Shown here: positions 34,800 through 43,458 of the stretch, in pieces
Layout of the letters: each line of letters starts with the position of its first letter
Numbering within the stretch: position 1 is the first letter of the stretch
Assembly (NCBI RefSeq): GCF_000016505.1
Contig: NC_009706.1
Location: 3,348,001 to 3,412,000 of the forward strand
From: Clostridium kluyveri DSM 555
Lineage (GTDB): Bacteria > Bacillota > Clostridia > Clostridiales > Clostridiaceae
DNA length: 64,000 nucleotides
Direction: 5' to 3'
The notes under the pieces: model-generated
Databases searched by the model: none
Seen by the model: only the letters and a program-made list of their open reading frames with translations
Told to the model about the DNA's origin: nothing
Made by a program: the position numbers and the translations under genes

Positions 34800-34923
34800 T
34801 TTAGCCCTCCTCTAGAAGAAGTTAAACTATATTTATTCTCTAACTCTTCCATATATTTATCTATAAATTTATTGTATCCACCTTCATCCTTGAATATTAA
34901 TTCTGGATATTTAATTTTTTTTT
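34792..34923 (-). other. Out-of-frame C-terminal extension of DUF4912 gene
   Basis: After the A9 tract (34,915-34,923), shifting one base gives about 40 further codons: IKYPELIFKDEGGYNKFIDK then YMEELENKYSLTSSRGGLND, ending TAA at 34,794. The reading is clearly coding-like (acidic helix) and its stop overlaps the GH57 start. In the unshifted frame the gene stops right after the tract. Confidence 0.65.
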
Positions 34924-35354
34924 CCTCTCGTAAAGTTATTAGAAAACTCTTTCTTTAGATTGGATATATCAGTTTGAGAAACATCCAGAAAATAAAGAGA
35001 ATTATCTAAAGACTTGCTGTTCCTTGGAGTTGTTACTGTATTTGAAACTGCAAATTCAACAAATTTGTTACCTGATATAATTCTGCCCAGCTTTACAAAA
35101 AGATCCATATCATCCTTTTCAATATCTATATACCAGCTATCTGCAAAGGGGTCTACCAATATTGTCTTTATATTCTTACCTATTCCATTTTCTACAGAAT
35201 AAACCTTTATAACTGGTTTTGAGTTTATCCATAGTGCTTCTCCATATCTATCTTCAAATTCTTTTACTGTCATAGATGATACATTATAATAACAAAATAT
35301 TCTATGAGAATTTTGAACCATAAGCACTAAAGAAGTTTTTTCATCACCTCTCAA
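34911..35354 (-). CDS. DUF4912 domain protein (frame ends at A9 tract)
   Basis: 147 residues in this frame. Contains LVLMVQNSHRIFCYYNVSSM, a tryptophan-poor beta-sandwich core, KTILVDPFADSWYIDIEK and KLGRIISGNKFVEFAVSNT, the DUF4912 layout often found beside GH57 genes; a role in glucan binding is possible. TTG 35354 with AAGGGAG eight bases upstream is preferred to ATG 35372, which lacks a ribosome binding site. The real C-terminus probably continues in the +1 frame (see separate entry), giving about 185-190 residues. Operon with GH57. Confidence 0.7.
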   Translation of the reverse strand: MRGDEKTSLVLMVQNSHRIFCYYNVSSMTVKEFEDRYGEALWINSKPVIKVYSVENGIGKNIKTILVDPFADSWYIDIEKDDMDLFVKLGRIISGNKFVEFAVSNTVTTPRNSKSLDNSLYFLDVSQTDISNLKKEFSNNFTRGKKN

Positions 35355-35499
35355 TGAATTCACTCCCTTCATTAATAATAATTACATTATACCTATAAAT
35401 TCCAAATATGTCACTTATAAATTAAAATATATGTCCTAAAATTTTATAATTCTTTTAACATTCATATGAAAAAAGCATGTTACAAGCAAATTCCTGGAT

Positions 35500-35976
35500 C
35501 TAAGAATCCCTTGCTTCATCTTCACATACATCAATCCATTGTCCATCTACTAGTTCTTTAATTTGTTGTGGATTTATCTTAAGAGCAAATTCCTTTGAGC
35601 CAGCTGCAGGATATACATATGGAAAATTCTCTACAGAAATATCTATGTAAACTTTTAAAGATTTCTTTAAGCCAAAAGGACATAGTCCCCCTACAGGGTG
35701 ACCTGTATTCTCTAAAACTTCATCATGATTTAACATTTTAGCTTTAGTTTTAAAAATCTTTTTAAATTTTTTATTGCTAACTCTTAAATCTCCTCTCATA
35801 ACTATAAGTATATCTTCATCCTTAATCTTAAAGGCCAAGGTTTTTGCTATATATTTGGGGTCTGTATGTATAGTCTCCGCTGCCTGCTGTACAGTGGCGC
35901 CACTGTCTGGAAGCTTAAATACAGGATTCTCCAAATTTCTATTTAAAAAGTAGTTAACGACATTTTCTACACTCAT
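35500..35976 (-). CDS. YbaK/EbsC-type aminoacyl-tRNA deacylase
   Basis: 158 residues. Members hydrolyse mischarged tRNA, especially Cys-tRNA-Pro. Seen: SVENVVNYFLNRNLENPVFK, the substrate-loop GATVQQAAETIHTDPKYIAK with the conserved Lys following, ILIVMRGDLRVSNKKFKK, and GHPVGGLCPFGL with the GXXP motif. ATG 35976 has a perfect GGAGGAATTAAAG upstream; the reading from TTG 35991 would start inside this site. A SAM-I riboswitch with terminator lies 60 bases upstream, which is unusual for this family and ties its expression to sulfur amino acids. Confidence 0.85.
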   Translation of the reverse strand: MSVENVVNYFLNRNLENPVFKLPDSGATVQQAAETIHTDPKYIAKTLAFKIKDEDILIVMRGDLRVSNKKFKKIFKTKAKMLNHDEVLENTGHPVGGLCPFGLKKSLKVYIDISVENFPYVYPAAGSKEFALKINPQQIKELVDGQWIDVCEDEARDS

Positions 35977-36035
35977 CTTTAATTCCTCCAATTTTATTAA
36001 AATTTCTTATTATAAGCTTTAAAAATTAAAATTTT

Positions 36036-36185
36036 AAAAGCCCCCTGCAGATAAGCTACAAGAGGTTTTACATACTTCTTCATTTTTCTTATCTCTCAGG
36101 TAATACCTGCTGGAATTAGCACCTTAAATATTCAGGTTGCCGGACATCATAGGGCCAGTCCCTCCGTCTCTCAAAATAAGAATTT
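36036..36185 (-). promoter_or_regulatory. SAM-I (S-box) riboswitch with terminator
   Basis: Reading minus strand: P1 5' TTCTTAT near 36,180, then GAGAGACGGAGGGACTGGCC, CTATGATGTCCGGCAACC, AAGGTGCTAATTCC (P4/J3-4), and GAGAGATAAGAA closing P1 near 36,086. These are the invariant S-box blocks. Downstream, CCTCTTGTAG (36,056-36,065) pairs by G-U-rich helix with CTGCAGGGGG, followed by CTTTT at 36,036-36,040. With SAM bound the terminator should form and switch off the YbaK-type gene. Confidence 0.93.
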
Positions 36186-36325
36186 TACTATTTAATTTCA
36201 TACATGATAACAAAACAACAAATATTTGTCAACATCAATGCTGCTAATTCGCACAAAAAAGGAGCTCTATATAAACTCCCACAACTTATGTAGTAATAAA
36301 AATATTCCGCTATTAAATATATTCA

Positions 36326-36790
36326 TTATAATAACTTTTCTACCTCTACGTCATAGTTTCCATCAGGTGATATAACTGTTGCCTTATCTCCCACCTTTAA
36401 TCTAAAAAGAGCTTTTCCCAAAGGGGATTCTATACTTATCCTCATATTTTTAACATCTGATTCCACAGAACTTACCAGTGTTACTTCTTCAACTTCGTCT
36501 ACATCATAAAATTTTACTAAAGCAGTCCTATTTATATCAAACACATCTGTTTCCAATGAGCTCTCTATTATTACAGCATTTTTAAGTTGATATTCAAGTT
36601 CTTGTATTCTAGTTTCAGTCATAGATTGATCCTCTTTAGCTGCACTGTAATCAGCATTTTCACTAAGGTCTCCCTGTGCCCTAGCAGCTTTTAATGCAGC
36701 TTTTATTTCTACTCTTTTCACCGTTTTTAAATACTCTAATTCTTCTTCCAGTTTTTTCTTACCAGCTTCCGTCAAAATTACATCTTGCAT
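36326..36790 (-). CDS. greA: Transcription elongation factor GreA
   Basis: 154 residues. GreA enters the RNA polymerase secondary channel and stimulates cleavage of backtracked RNA. N-terminal coiled coil (VILTEAGKKKLEEELEYLKT, ARAQGDLSENADYSAAKEDQ) carries the acidic tip residues; the C-terminal FKBP-like domain ends with PLGKALFRLKVGDKATVISP. ATG 36790 behind AGGTGAG is preferred; GTG 36799 would add three residues. Normal length (about 157). Monocistronic as far as seen. Confidence 0.95.
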   Translation of the reverse strand: MQDVILTEAGKKKLEEELEYLKTVKRVEIKAALKAARAQGDLSENADYSAAKEDQSMTETRIQELEYQLKNAVIIESSLETDVFDINRTALVKFYDVDEVEEVTLVSSVESDVKNMRISIESPLGKALFRLKVGDKATVISPDGNYDVEVEKLL

Positions 36791-37211
36791 AAAACTCACC
36801 TACATTCCAAATTTTATAAGTTTCTATTCTATAAATCATGAAACTTCTACAAACTTAAAAACCTTTATACAGTTATTTACTTTACTATTTTATTATAAGA
36901 TATATAAAAATAAATAACAAGTGAAAGGCAAATAAAGTAGGAATAGTTTAATTCCTGCTTTACCTTACAATTATGGATTATTTTAATATGCTCTTTAAAT
37001 TTTACTCTGCAGTAGAGATAGGCTTAATTGAAAATTTATCTAAAATAATTTCATTTTATCAACCTACATGCTTATAGTGGGTAACCTATATTGTAGAATA
37101 GAATTAAAATTATATCTTTTTAGAATAATCTACTAATGTATTGGCAATAATTTAAAGTATTATTTTAAAGATATACTTTATGCATCTTTAAATAAAAAGG
37201 AGGATTAAAAA
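36791..37211. promoter_or_regulatory. Intergenic region between greA and cis-prenyltransferase
   Basis: About 420 bases without a gene. A hairpin AAAGTAGGAA ... TTCCTGCTTT lies near 36,932-36,961 and could end a transcript. The rest is AT-rich with several TATAAT-like boxes that may supply both promoters. Nothing else is seen. Confidence 0.4.
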
Positions 37212-37856
37212 ATGTCAATGCCAGCTCACATAGGCATAATTCCAGATGGAAATAGAAGATGGGCACTGAAAAATGGTATGGCAAAGGAAAATGGTTATAA
37301 TTTTGGTTTAAAACCTGGTATAGAGTTATTTAAATTATGTGAAAAATTAGGCATAAAAGAATTAACTTATTATGGGTTTACTACAGATAATACGAAACGT
37401 CCTGCCCCTCAAACCAAAGCATTTACTAGGGCCTGTATAGAAGCTGTAAAAATTTTATCTAAAGAAAATGCTTCTCTTTTAGTAGTAGGCAATTCAGATT
37501 CTCCTATGTTCCCTAAATCACTTCTTCCTTATACAGTCAGAAAAAAGTTTGGAACAGGAGGAATAAAAATTAATTTTTTAGTAAACTATGGTTGGGAATG
37601 GGATTTAAGTAGTGTAAAAAATCTTGGAACTACAAACAGAACTTCCATAATGTGTAATCTTAATTCCAGTGATATAACTAGAATAGATTTAATTATACGC
37701 TGGGGAGGACGAAGAAGACTCAGCGGATTTCTTCCTGTTCAATCAGTATACTCAGATTTTTATATGATAGAGGACTACTGGCCAGATTTTAAACCTGAAC
37801 ATTTAATGCAAGCTCTTAAATGGTATAGGCATCAGGATATAACTTTGGGAGGATAG
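37212..37856 (+). CDS. Divergent cis-prenyltransferase (UppS-like), 214 aa
   Basis: UppS-type enzymes build undecaprenyl diphosphate from isoprenyl diphosphates. Seen: the start HIGIIPDGNRRWALKNGMAK (D-G-N of the substrate site present, G of GNGRW replaced by R), TYYGFTTDNTKRP, and near the end IDLIIRWGGRRRLSGFLPVQ with SVYSDFYMIEDYWPDF. The middle NYGGR motif is NYGWEW, and the chain is about 30 residues shorter than UppS. It is probably a paralog with another chain length or substrate rather than the cell-wall enzyme. GGAGG precedes ATG 37212. Confidence 0.8.
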   Translation: MSMPAHIGIIPDGNRRWALKNGMAKENGYNFGLKPGIELFKLCEKLGIKELTYYGFTTDNTKRPAPQTKAFTRACIEAVKILSKENASLLVVGNSDSPMFPKSLLPYTVRKKFGTGGIKINFLVNYGWEWDLSSVKNLGTTNRTSIMCNLNSSDITRIDLIIRWGGRRRLSGFLPVQSVYSDFYMIEDYWPDFKPEHLMQALKWYRHQDITLGG

Positions 37857-37977
37857 ATATCCGAAAAGATCAATTTTTAAGAAGGCGGGGATATTGGCTG
37901 ATTCTATCATTTGAATAAATTTTTCCACTTATATGTTATGATTTTTTGAAGATACTATATATGAGGTGATAAAAATC

Positions 37978-38139
37978 ATGCCAAAGAATAAAGAAAAAAT
38001 TAAGCAGCCAATTGTAGAAAATCACCAAACAGCCTCCTGGGCAAATATATATAAAACCAAGCCAACTTCAGAAGTACCCCTACCAAATAAAGTAGAAGTT
38101 GAAAATGCTAAAGAATGGGTAGACAGTAATGAAAAATAG
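37978..38139 (+). CDS. Small clostridial spore-surface type protein (DUF3787), 53 aa
   Basis: The chain has QTASWANIYKTKPTSEVPLP and VENAKEWVDSNEK, which I recognise as the DUF3787 / CDIF630_02480-type small protein of clostridial spores. GAGGTGATAAAAATC lies before ATG 37978. It is closed by a hairpin that overlaps its stop codon. Too short for most gene finders. The role is expected at the spore surface; assignment rests on motif memory, not a search. Confidence 0.75.
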   Translation: MPKNKEKIKQPIVENHQTASWANIYKTKPTSEVPLPNKVEVENAKEWVDSNEK

Positions 38140-38177
38140 ATTAAAGGCCGTATTAAAGCGGCCTTTAATCTATTTTT
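38132..38177. terminator. Bidirectional terminator, 19-bp stem
   Basis: AAAAATAGATTAAAGGCCG and its exact complement around an 8-base loop, with T-run and A-run on either side. It overlaps the stop codon of the small spore gene and ends the PFOR gene from the other strand. Confidence 0.85.
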
Positions 38178-41100
38178 ACATTTCAGATAATTTTTTATAT
38201 ATTCCATATCTATCTGCAGCATTTCTTTCTGCAAGGCTGAAAAGACCTTCCGCCCTTTCTGGAAAAATATTTTTCAATGAAGAAAATCTCACTTCTCCAT
38301 CTATATATTCTTTGAAAGAAGCTTTTGGTTCTTTAGAATCTAAAACAAAAGGATTTTTACCTTCCATTTTTAGAGCAGGGTTAAATCTATATAAGTGCCA
38401 GTATCCACACTCCACTGCTTTTTTCTCTTCAGCCATGCTAGTTCCCATCCCTGTCTTTATACCATGATTTATACATGGTGAATAAGCTATTATAAGAGAT
38501 GGTCCTTTATAATTTTCAGCTTCTACTATTGTCTTTATAGTATGATTCATATTAGCGCCCATGGAAATCTGAGCTACATATACATATCCATAACTCATTG
38601 CCATAAGTCCTAAATCTTTCTTTTTGGTCACTTTACCTGAAGCTGCAAATTTTGCTACAGCACCAGTCTGAGTTGCTTTAGAAGACTGACCTCCTGTATT
38701 TGAATAAACCTCCGTATCCATTACAAATAAATTCACATCTTCTCCTGAAGCCAATACATGATCTACACCCCCAAATCCAATATCATAAGCCCATCCATCT
38801 CCTCCCACTATCCAATGGGACTTTTTAGCCAAATAATCCTTCTTGTCAATTATTTCTTTTAATATAGGATCTTTTGAATGATCATAATTTTCAATGGCCT
38901 TTACTACTTTATCTGAAGCTATTTTGGATAAGCCACCCTCTTCCATGGTACTTACCCATTCATTAAAGGCCCCTTTTATATCATCATATTTACAATCTCT
39001 TAAGTAAGAAGTCATGAGAAACTTCAGTCTCTCCCTCATTTGTTTTACTGCCAAAAACATACCATAGCCATATTCTGCATTATCTTCAAACAGTGAATTT
39101 CCCCAGGAAGGTCCCTTTCCCTTTGAATTTTTAGTGTAAGCTATAGAAGGTGTACTAGCTCCCCATATGGAAGAACAGCCTGTAGCATTTGCAATCATCA
39201 TTCTTTCACCGAACAACTGTGTAAGTAGTTTTATATAAGGAGTTTCTCCGCACCCAGGGCAAGCTCCATTAAATTCTAGAAGAGGTTTTATAAATTGGCT
39301 GCCCTTTAATGTATTTCTACTTATTAAATCTTCCTTTGGAGTTATTTTTAATGCATAGTCCCAATTCTCTGATTCAACGTCGACTTTCTCCTCTAAAGGC
39401 TTCATAACAAGTGCTTTTCCAGGTGCAGGACATATATCCGCACAATTTCCACATCCTGTACAATCCATAGGACTTACCTGTATTTTAAAATTCAATCCAT
39501 CCAATCCGCTGCCCAGAGCTTTTTTGCTTTGGAATCCCTGTGGTGAATTTTTTACTTCTTCTTCATTTAAAAGAAAAGATCTTATGGTGGCATGAGGGCA
39601 AACCATTGCACACTGATTACACTGGATGCACTTATCAATTTGCCATTCTGGTATCATTACAGCTATACCTCTTTTTTCATAGGCCGTTGTTCCAAGAGGA
39701 TATACTCCATCTGCTCTATCTAAAAATGCACTTACAGGTAAATCGTCTCCTTCATTCCTTGCCATTGGTTTTTGAATATCTTTAATAAAATCTGGAGCAT
39801 CACAGGTTTCACTTTCATAATCCCTTGCATTTATCCAATCTACAGGTACAGCTACCTTTTTCAGAGCTTCTATGGCCCTATCCACGGCCATTTTATTCAT
39901 TTCTACTATATTTTTACCTTTTCTTCCATAGGTCTTTTCCACAGATTCTTTCAAATACTTGAGGGCCTCATCTATAGGTATTACCTTAGCCAATTTGAAA
40001 AAAGCCGCCTGCATTACCATATTTATTCTTCCTCCAAGACCGATTTCCCTTGCAATTTTAACAGCATCTATAATATAGAATTCTATGTTGTTTTGAAAAA
40101 TATATTTTTTCATATATGCCGGAAGTTTTTCTTCCAATTCTCTTTCCTCCCAAGGACAATTAAGCACAAAAGTGCCATTCTTTTTCAATCCTTTTAATAT
40201 ATTATAATTATATATAAAAGATTTATTATGGCATGCTACGTAGTCTGCGCTGTGCACAAGATAAGGAGATTTTATAAATTTTTTACCAAACCTCAAATGG
40301 GACACAGTAGTTCCTCCAGATTTTTTACTGTCATAAGAAAAATAAGCCTGAACATAAAGATCCGTATTATCTCCTATTATTTTTATAGCAGATTTATTGG
40401 CTCCTACAGTACCATCTGAACCTAGCCCCCAGAATTTACAGCTTATAGTTCCCTCTGGAGTGGTCTCTACTACCTTCTTCTCTTCCAGGGAAGTGTGGGT
40501 TACATCATCTATTATTCCAATAGTAAATCTATTTTTAGGTTCATTACTTACCATATTTTCAAATACGGCTAATATTTGAGAAGGGGTGGTATCTTTAGAG
40601 CCAAGTCCATATCTTCCACCTAATATAAAAGGTCTGTTATCTCTTTCATAAAATACTTTGCATACATCTAAATATAAAGGTTCGCCAATGGATCCTGGTT
40701 CCTTCGTCCTGTCCAGCACTGAAATAACTTTAACACTTGAAGGCAGTACCTTTAAAAAATGAACTGGTGAAAAAGGTCTGTAAAGATGCACTTTTATACA
40801 CCCTACTTTCTTACCCTTTCCCATCAAATAATCTATAGTTTCTTCTATAGTATCACATACAGAACCCATAGCTATAATTATATGTTCAGCCTCCTCGTGT
40901 CCGTAATATTCAAAGGGTTTATAATTTTTCCCTGTTATTTTATTTATATCCTCCATATATCTTTCTACAATTTCAGGTACTTTATCATAAAACTTGTTTG
41001 AGACCTCTCTGCTTTGAAAATATATATCTGGATTTTGAGCTGTACCTCTTACTGTAGGATGCTCTGGATTTAAGGACCTATCTCTAAACTCCTGTATGGC

Positions 41101-41694
41101 ATCATAATCTACCAGAGGCCTGATATCTTCATAATCTATAACTTTTATTTTTTGATACTCATGAGAAGTTCTAAATCCATCAAAAAAATGCAAAAACGGT
41201 ACTTTGGATTTTATAGCACTTAGATGGGCCACAAAAGCTAAATCCATGGCCTCCTGAACGTTAGAAGATGCCAGGAGTGCAAATCCAGTCTGTCTGCAGG
41301 CCATAACATCCTGATGATCCCCAAAGATTGAAAGTGCATGAGCTGCAACTGCACGGGCACTTACATGAAATACTGCAGGCAGATGCTCTCCTGTCATTTT
41401 ATACATATTGGGAATCATAAGTAAAAGTCCTTGTGAAGCTGTATATGTAGTAGTTAATGCACCTGCTATTAAAGAGCCATGTACTGCTCCCGCAGCTCCT
41501 GCCTCTGATTGCATTTCAGCTACTTTTACAGTCTGACCAAAAATATTCTTTTTTCCATGAGCCGCCCATTCATCTACCCCTTCAGCCATAGGCGTAGATG
41601 GTGTAATTGGATATATGGCAGCCACATCTGTAAAGGCATAAGAAGCATACGCTGCTGCTTCATTTCCATCCATAGTCTTGGTAATTTTATGCAT
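38176..41694 (-). CDS. nifJ: Pyruvate:ferredoxin (flavodoxin) oxidoreductase
   Basis: 1172 residues. Oxidises pyruvate to acetyl-CoA and CO2 while reducing ferredoxin, the central energy step in clostridia. Domains in order: POR N-terminal domain with MDGNEAAAYASYAFTDVAAI, PITPSTPMAEG; EKR and transketolase regions; gamma domain; two 4Fe-4S motifs CIQCNQCAMVC and CTGCGNCADIC (about 690-750); TPP-binding domain with GACPGCGETPY, GGDGWAYDIGFGGVDHV and MDTEVYSNTGGQSSKATQTG. All expected Cys are present. AAAGGAGGGTAATAA precedes ATG 41694. Monocistronic, highly expressed type codon use. Confidence 0.96.
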   Translation of the reverse strand: MHKITKTMDGNEAAAYASYAFTDVAAIYPITPSTPMAEGVDEWAAHGKKNIFGQTVKVAEMQSEAGAAGAVHGSLIAGALTTTYTASQGLLLMIPNMYKMTGEHLPAVFHVSARAVAAHALSIFGDHQDVMACRQTGFALLASSNVQEAMDLAFVAHLSAIKSKVPFLHFFDGFRTSHEYQKIKVIDYEDIRPLVDYDAIQEFRDRSLNPEHPTVRGTAQNPDIYFQSREVSNKFYDKVPEIVERYMEDINKITGKNYKPFEYYGHEEAEHIIIAMGSVCDTIEETIDYLMGKGKKVGCIKVHLYRPFSPVHFLKVLPSSVKVISVLDRTKEPGSIGEPLYLDVCKVFYERDNRPFILGGRYGLGSKDTTPSQILAVFENMVSNEPKNRFTIGIIDDVTHTSLEEKKVVETTPEGTISCKFWGLGSDGTVGANKSAIKIIGDNTDLYVQAYFSYDSKKSGGTTVSHLRFGKKFIKSPYLVHSADYVACHNKSFIYNYNILKGLKKNGTFVLNCPWEERELEEKLPAYMKKYIFQNNIEFYIIDAVKIAREIGLGGRINMVMQAAFFKLAKVIPIDEALKYLKESVEKTYGRKGKNIVEMNKMAVDRAIEALKKVAVPVDWINARDYESETCDAPDFIKDIQKPMARNEGDDLPVSAFLDRADGVYPLGTTAYEKRGIAVMIPEWQIDKCIQCNQCAMVCPHATIRSFLLNEEEVKNSPQGFQSKKALGSGLDGLNFKIQVSPMDCTGCGNCADICPAPGKALVMKPLEEKVDVESENWDYALKITPKEDLISRNTLKGSQFIKPLLEFNGACPGCGETPYIKLLTQLFGERMMIANATGCSSIWGASTPSIAYTKNSKGKGPSWGNSLFEDNAEYGYGMFLAVKQMRERLKFLMTSYLRDCKYDDIKGAFNEWVSTMEEGGLSKIASDKVVKAIENYDHSKDPILKEIIDKKDYLAKKSHWIVGGDGWAYDIGFGGVDHVLASGEDVNLFVMDTEVYSNTGGQSSKATQTGAVAKFAASGKVTKKKDLGLMAMSYGYVYVAQISMGANMNHTIKTIVEAENYKGPSLIIAYSPCINHGIKTGMGTSMAEEKKAVECGYWHLYRFNPALKMEGKNPFVLDSKEPKASFKEYIDGEVRFSSLKNIFPERAEGLFSLAERNAADRYGIYKKLSEM

Positions 41695-41998
41695 AATTTA
41701 TTACCCTCCTTTAGTATATATTCTTTTATCTATTATTTGAAATATAGAGATTCTCATGCATATAAACTATAAAAACATTTTATTTTCAAATAACTTAATC
41801 AAAACCAACTATTTCACATATACTATATACGTAGCTAATTTTTCTTATTGGGAGGCAGCATTTAAACTAATTTTAATTATCAATTGATAAAACATATCGC
41901 AGTGCTTATCTATTGACTTATTGGTGTTTTTGCTCTATTATAATAGGTATCTACATTTATCATTTGATAATTGTTGAACTTAAAAGGAGATGTTTTAA
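41695..41998. promoter_or_regulatory. Divergent promoter region with TTATCAnnTGATAA sites
   Basis: 304 bases between PFOR and the CDF transporter. A perfect palindrome TTATCAATTGATAA (41,877-41,890) and a near copy TTATCATTTGATAA (41,957-41,970) flank a TTGACT box near 41,914 and TATTATAAT near 41,937. This fits operator sites for the plus-strand transporter promoter. The half-sites resemble, but are inverted relative to, Fur boxes. Confidence 0.5.
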
Positions 41999-42922
41999 GT
42001 GAAAGAAAAGGTAAAAGTGGCTAAGCTTTCTATTTTATCTAATACCGGATTAATCGGCATTAAACTGGCAGCAGGATTGTCCACTGGCTCAGTTAGCATT
42101 ATATCAGAAGCCATACACTCTACTATGGATCTAGCTGCATCCATAATAACATTTTTTTCTGTGAAAATATCATCTAAACCTGCAGATAAGCAGCATCCTT
42201 ACGGACACGGTAAATTTGAGAATGTATCTGGTGTATTAGAGGCAGTATTGATCTTCATAGCATCCTTATGGATAATAATAGAGTCTGCCAAAAAATTAAT
42301 AAATGGTCAGGAAGTTACTTCATCAAATATAGGTTTTATAGTTATGTTCTTATCTGCAGGCGTAAACTACCTGGTATCTAAAAAACTATATGACACATCA
42401 AAAAAAGTGGATTCCATAGCCCTGGAGGCAGATGCTCTTCACCTTAAGACTGATGTATATACTTCTTTGGGAGTAGGCGCTGGTTTATTTCTTATATGGA
42501 TTACAGATCTCCATTTTTTAGATCCTATAATAGCCATATTTGTAGCTTTATTTATTTTAAAAGAAGCTTTCACTTTGTTGAAAGTTGCATTTGCCCCCTT
42601 GGTGGATGTAAAATTATGTGACAAGGAAATTGAACTCATAACTTCAATTTTAAATAGATACAACTTTAGATACTGTGACTTTCATAAGTTAAGGACTAGA
42701 AAATCAGGAGATAAGCGATATGTAGATCTTCATCTGGTATTTCCACAAGATATGTCTGTAAAAAATGCCCATGACATTTGTGATAAAATAGAAACAGAGA
42801 TAGAACATTCTCTTAAAAATACAGAATGTATGATTCACTTAGAATCTTGTGATAACAATTGCAGGAACTGTCCCTTTCATACTGAATATACCTCAGCCAA
42901 TACTTCAAGAGATGGGCATTGA
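41999..42922 (+). CDS. Cation diffusion facilitator metal exporter
   Basis: 307 residues. Exports Zn2+, Mn2+, Fe2+ or similar ions against protons. Spans 1-6 are visible; metal site in TM2 HSTMDLAASIITF and in TM5 ALEADALHLKTDVYTSLG (the HxxxD pairs). The cytoplasmic C-terminal domain (RYCDFHKLRTRKSGDKRYVD) dimerises, and an unusual Cys-rich tail CDNNCRNCPFH closes the protein, possibly an extra metal sensor. GTG 41999 behind AAGGAGATG. Substrate not decidable, but operator-like palindromes upstream suggest metal control. Confidence 0.9.
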   Translation: MKEKVKVAKLSILSNTGLIGIKLAAGLSTGSVSIISEAIHSTMDLAASIITFFSVKISSKPADKQHPYGHGKFENVSGVLEAVLIFIASLWIIIESAKKLINGQEVTSSNIGFIVMFLSAGVNYLVSKKLYDTSKKVDSIALEADALHLKTDVYTSLGVGAGLFLIWITDLHFLDPIIAIFVALFILKEAFTLLKVAFAPLVDVKLCDKEIELITSILNRYNFRYCDFHKLRTRKSGDKRYVDLHLVFPQDMSVKNAHDICDKIETEIEHSLKNTECMIHLESCDNNCRNCPFHTEYTSANTSRDGH

Positions 42923-42930
42923 TGCACCCT

Positions 42931-43084
42931 TATCAAGTGATTCTTAGGTTCAGGTAGAGTTTGCTTATGAGAACTGCTTTTCTCCAGCTGAACTTTAGAA
43001 GAACTTATCCAGACGCATAGCAGTGCTTATCCCTCACTTTGATAGAAGATGGGGGTGTTAGCAGTGGTAGCGATCGGATAAAAA
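42931..43084 (+). repeat. Dispersed ~155-bp structured repeat, copy 1
   Basis: Shared with copies at 57,506 and 59,811. Starts TATCAAGTGATTCTTAGGTT and ends with CGGATAA. Inner hairpin GCTTATCCCTCA ... GGGGGTGTTAGC and a closing TTATCC ... GGATAA pair are seen. No ORF inside. Confidence 0.8.
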
Positions 43085-43131
43085 TATAAAACAGATAGGA
43101 ATTAATATCCTATCTGCTTTTAATGTCTTGT

Positions 43132-43329
43132 TTAGTTTTTATCTTCACTTAATGCTTTAATTAATCTATCAAGGTCTATTCCATGCACCAAGGAAGCTTC
43201 TCTTAATGTCTCAGATTGTGCAGAAGGGCATCCTACGCACCCCATTCCAAAATTCATAAGTTTCTGAGCATTTGCAGGATTCATTCTTATTACTTCTCCT
43301 ACAGTAGTATCCTTATTAATTTTATCCAT
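43132..43329 (-). CDS. DUF1858 redox-disulfide protein, 65 aa
   Basis: Short protein of the hybrid-cluster-associated disulfide domain family: TVGEVIRMNPANAQKLMNFG then MGCVGCPSAQSETLREA with the conserved CxxC. Such proteins are thought to shuttle electrons or bind a cofactor next to hybrid-cluster proteins; none is seen here. ATG 43329 behind AAGAGAGG. Standalone gene between copy 1 of the repeat and apbE. Confidence 0.88.
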   Translation of the reverse strand: MDKINKDTTVGEVIRMNPANAQKLMNFGMGCVGCPSAQSETLREASLVHGIDLDRLIKALSEDKN

Positions 43330-43458
43330 AATATTAACCTCTCTTTAATAGTTTTTTACTAAGTATATAGTTGTCTTTTTAATTATAATTATTATCTATT
43401 TTAATACTAAAATCACATCATATCAAGATTAAAATAATTTTTCTAATGAAAAAGATTA

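Noticed and set aside
39540-41001. Many plus-strand ORFs opposite PFOR
   Set aside because: They are antisense shadows of a strongly coding gene; none has a start site or family signature.
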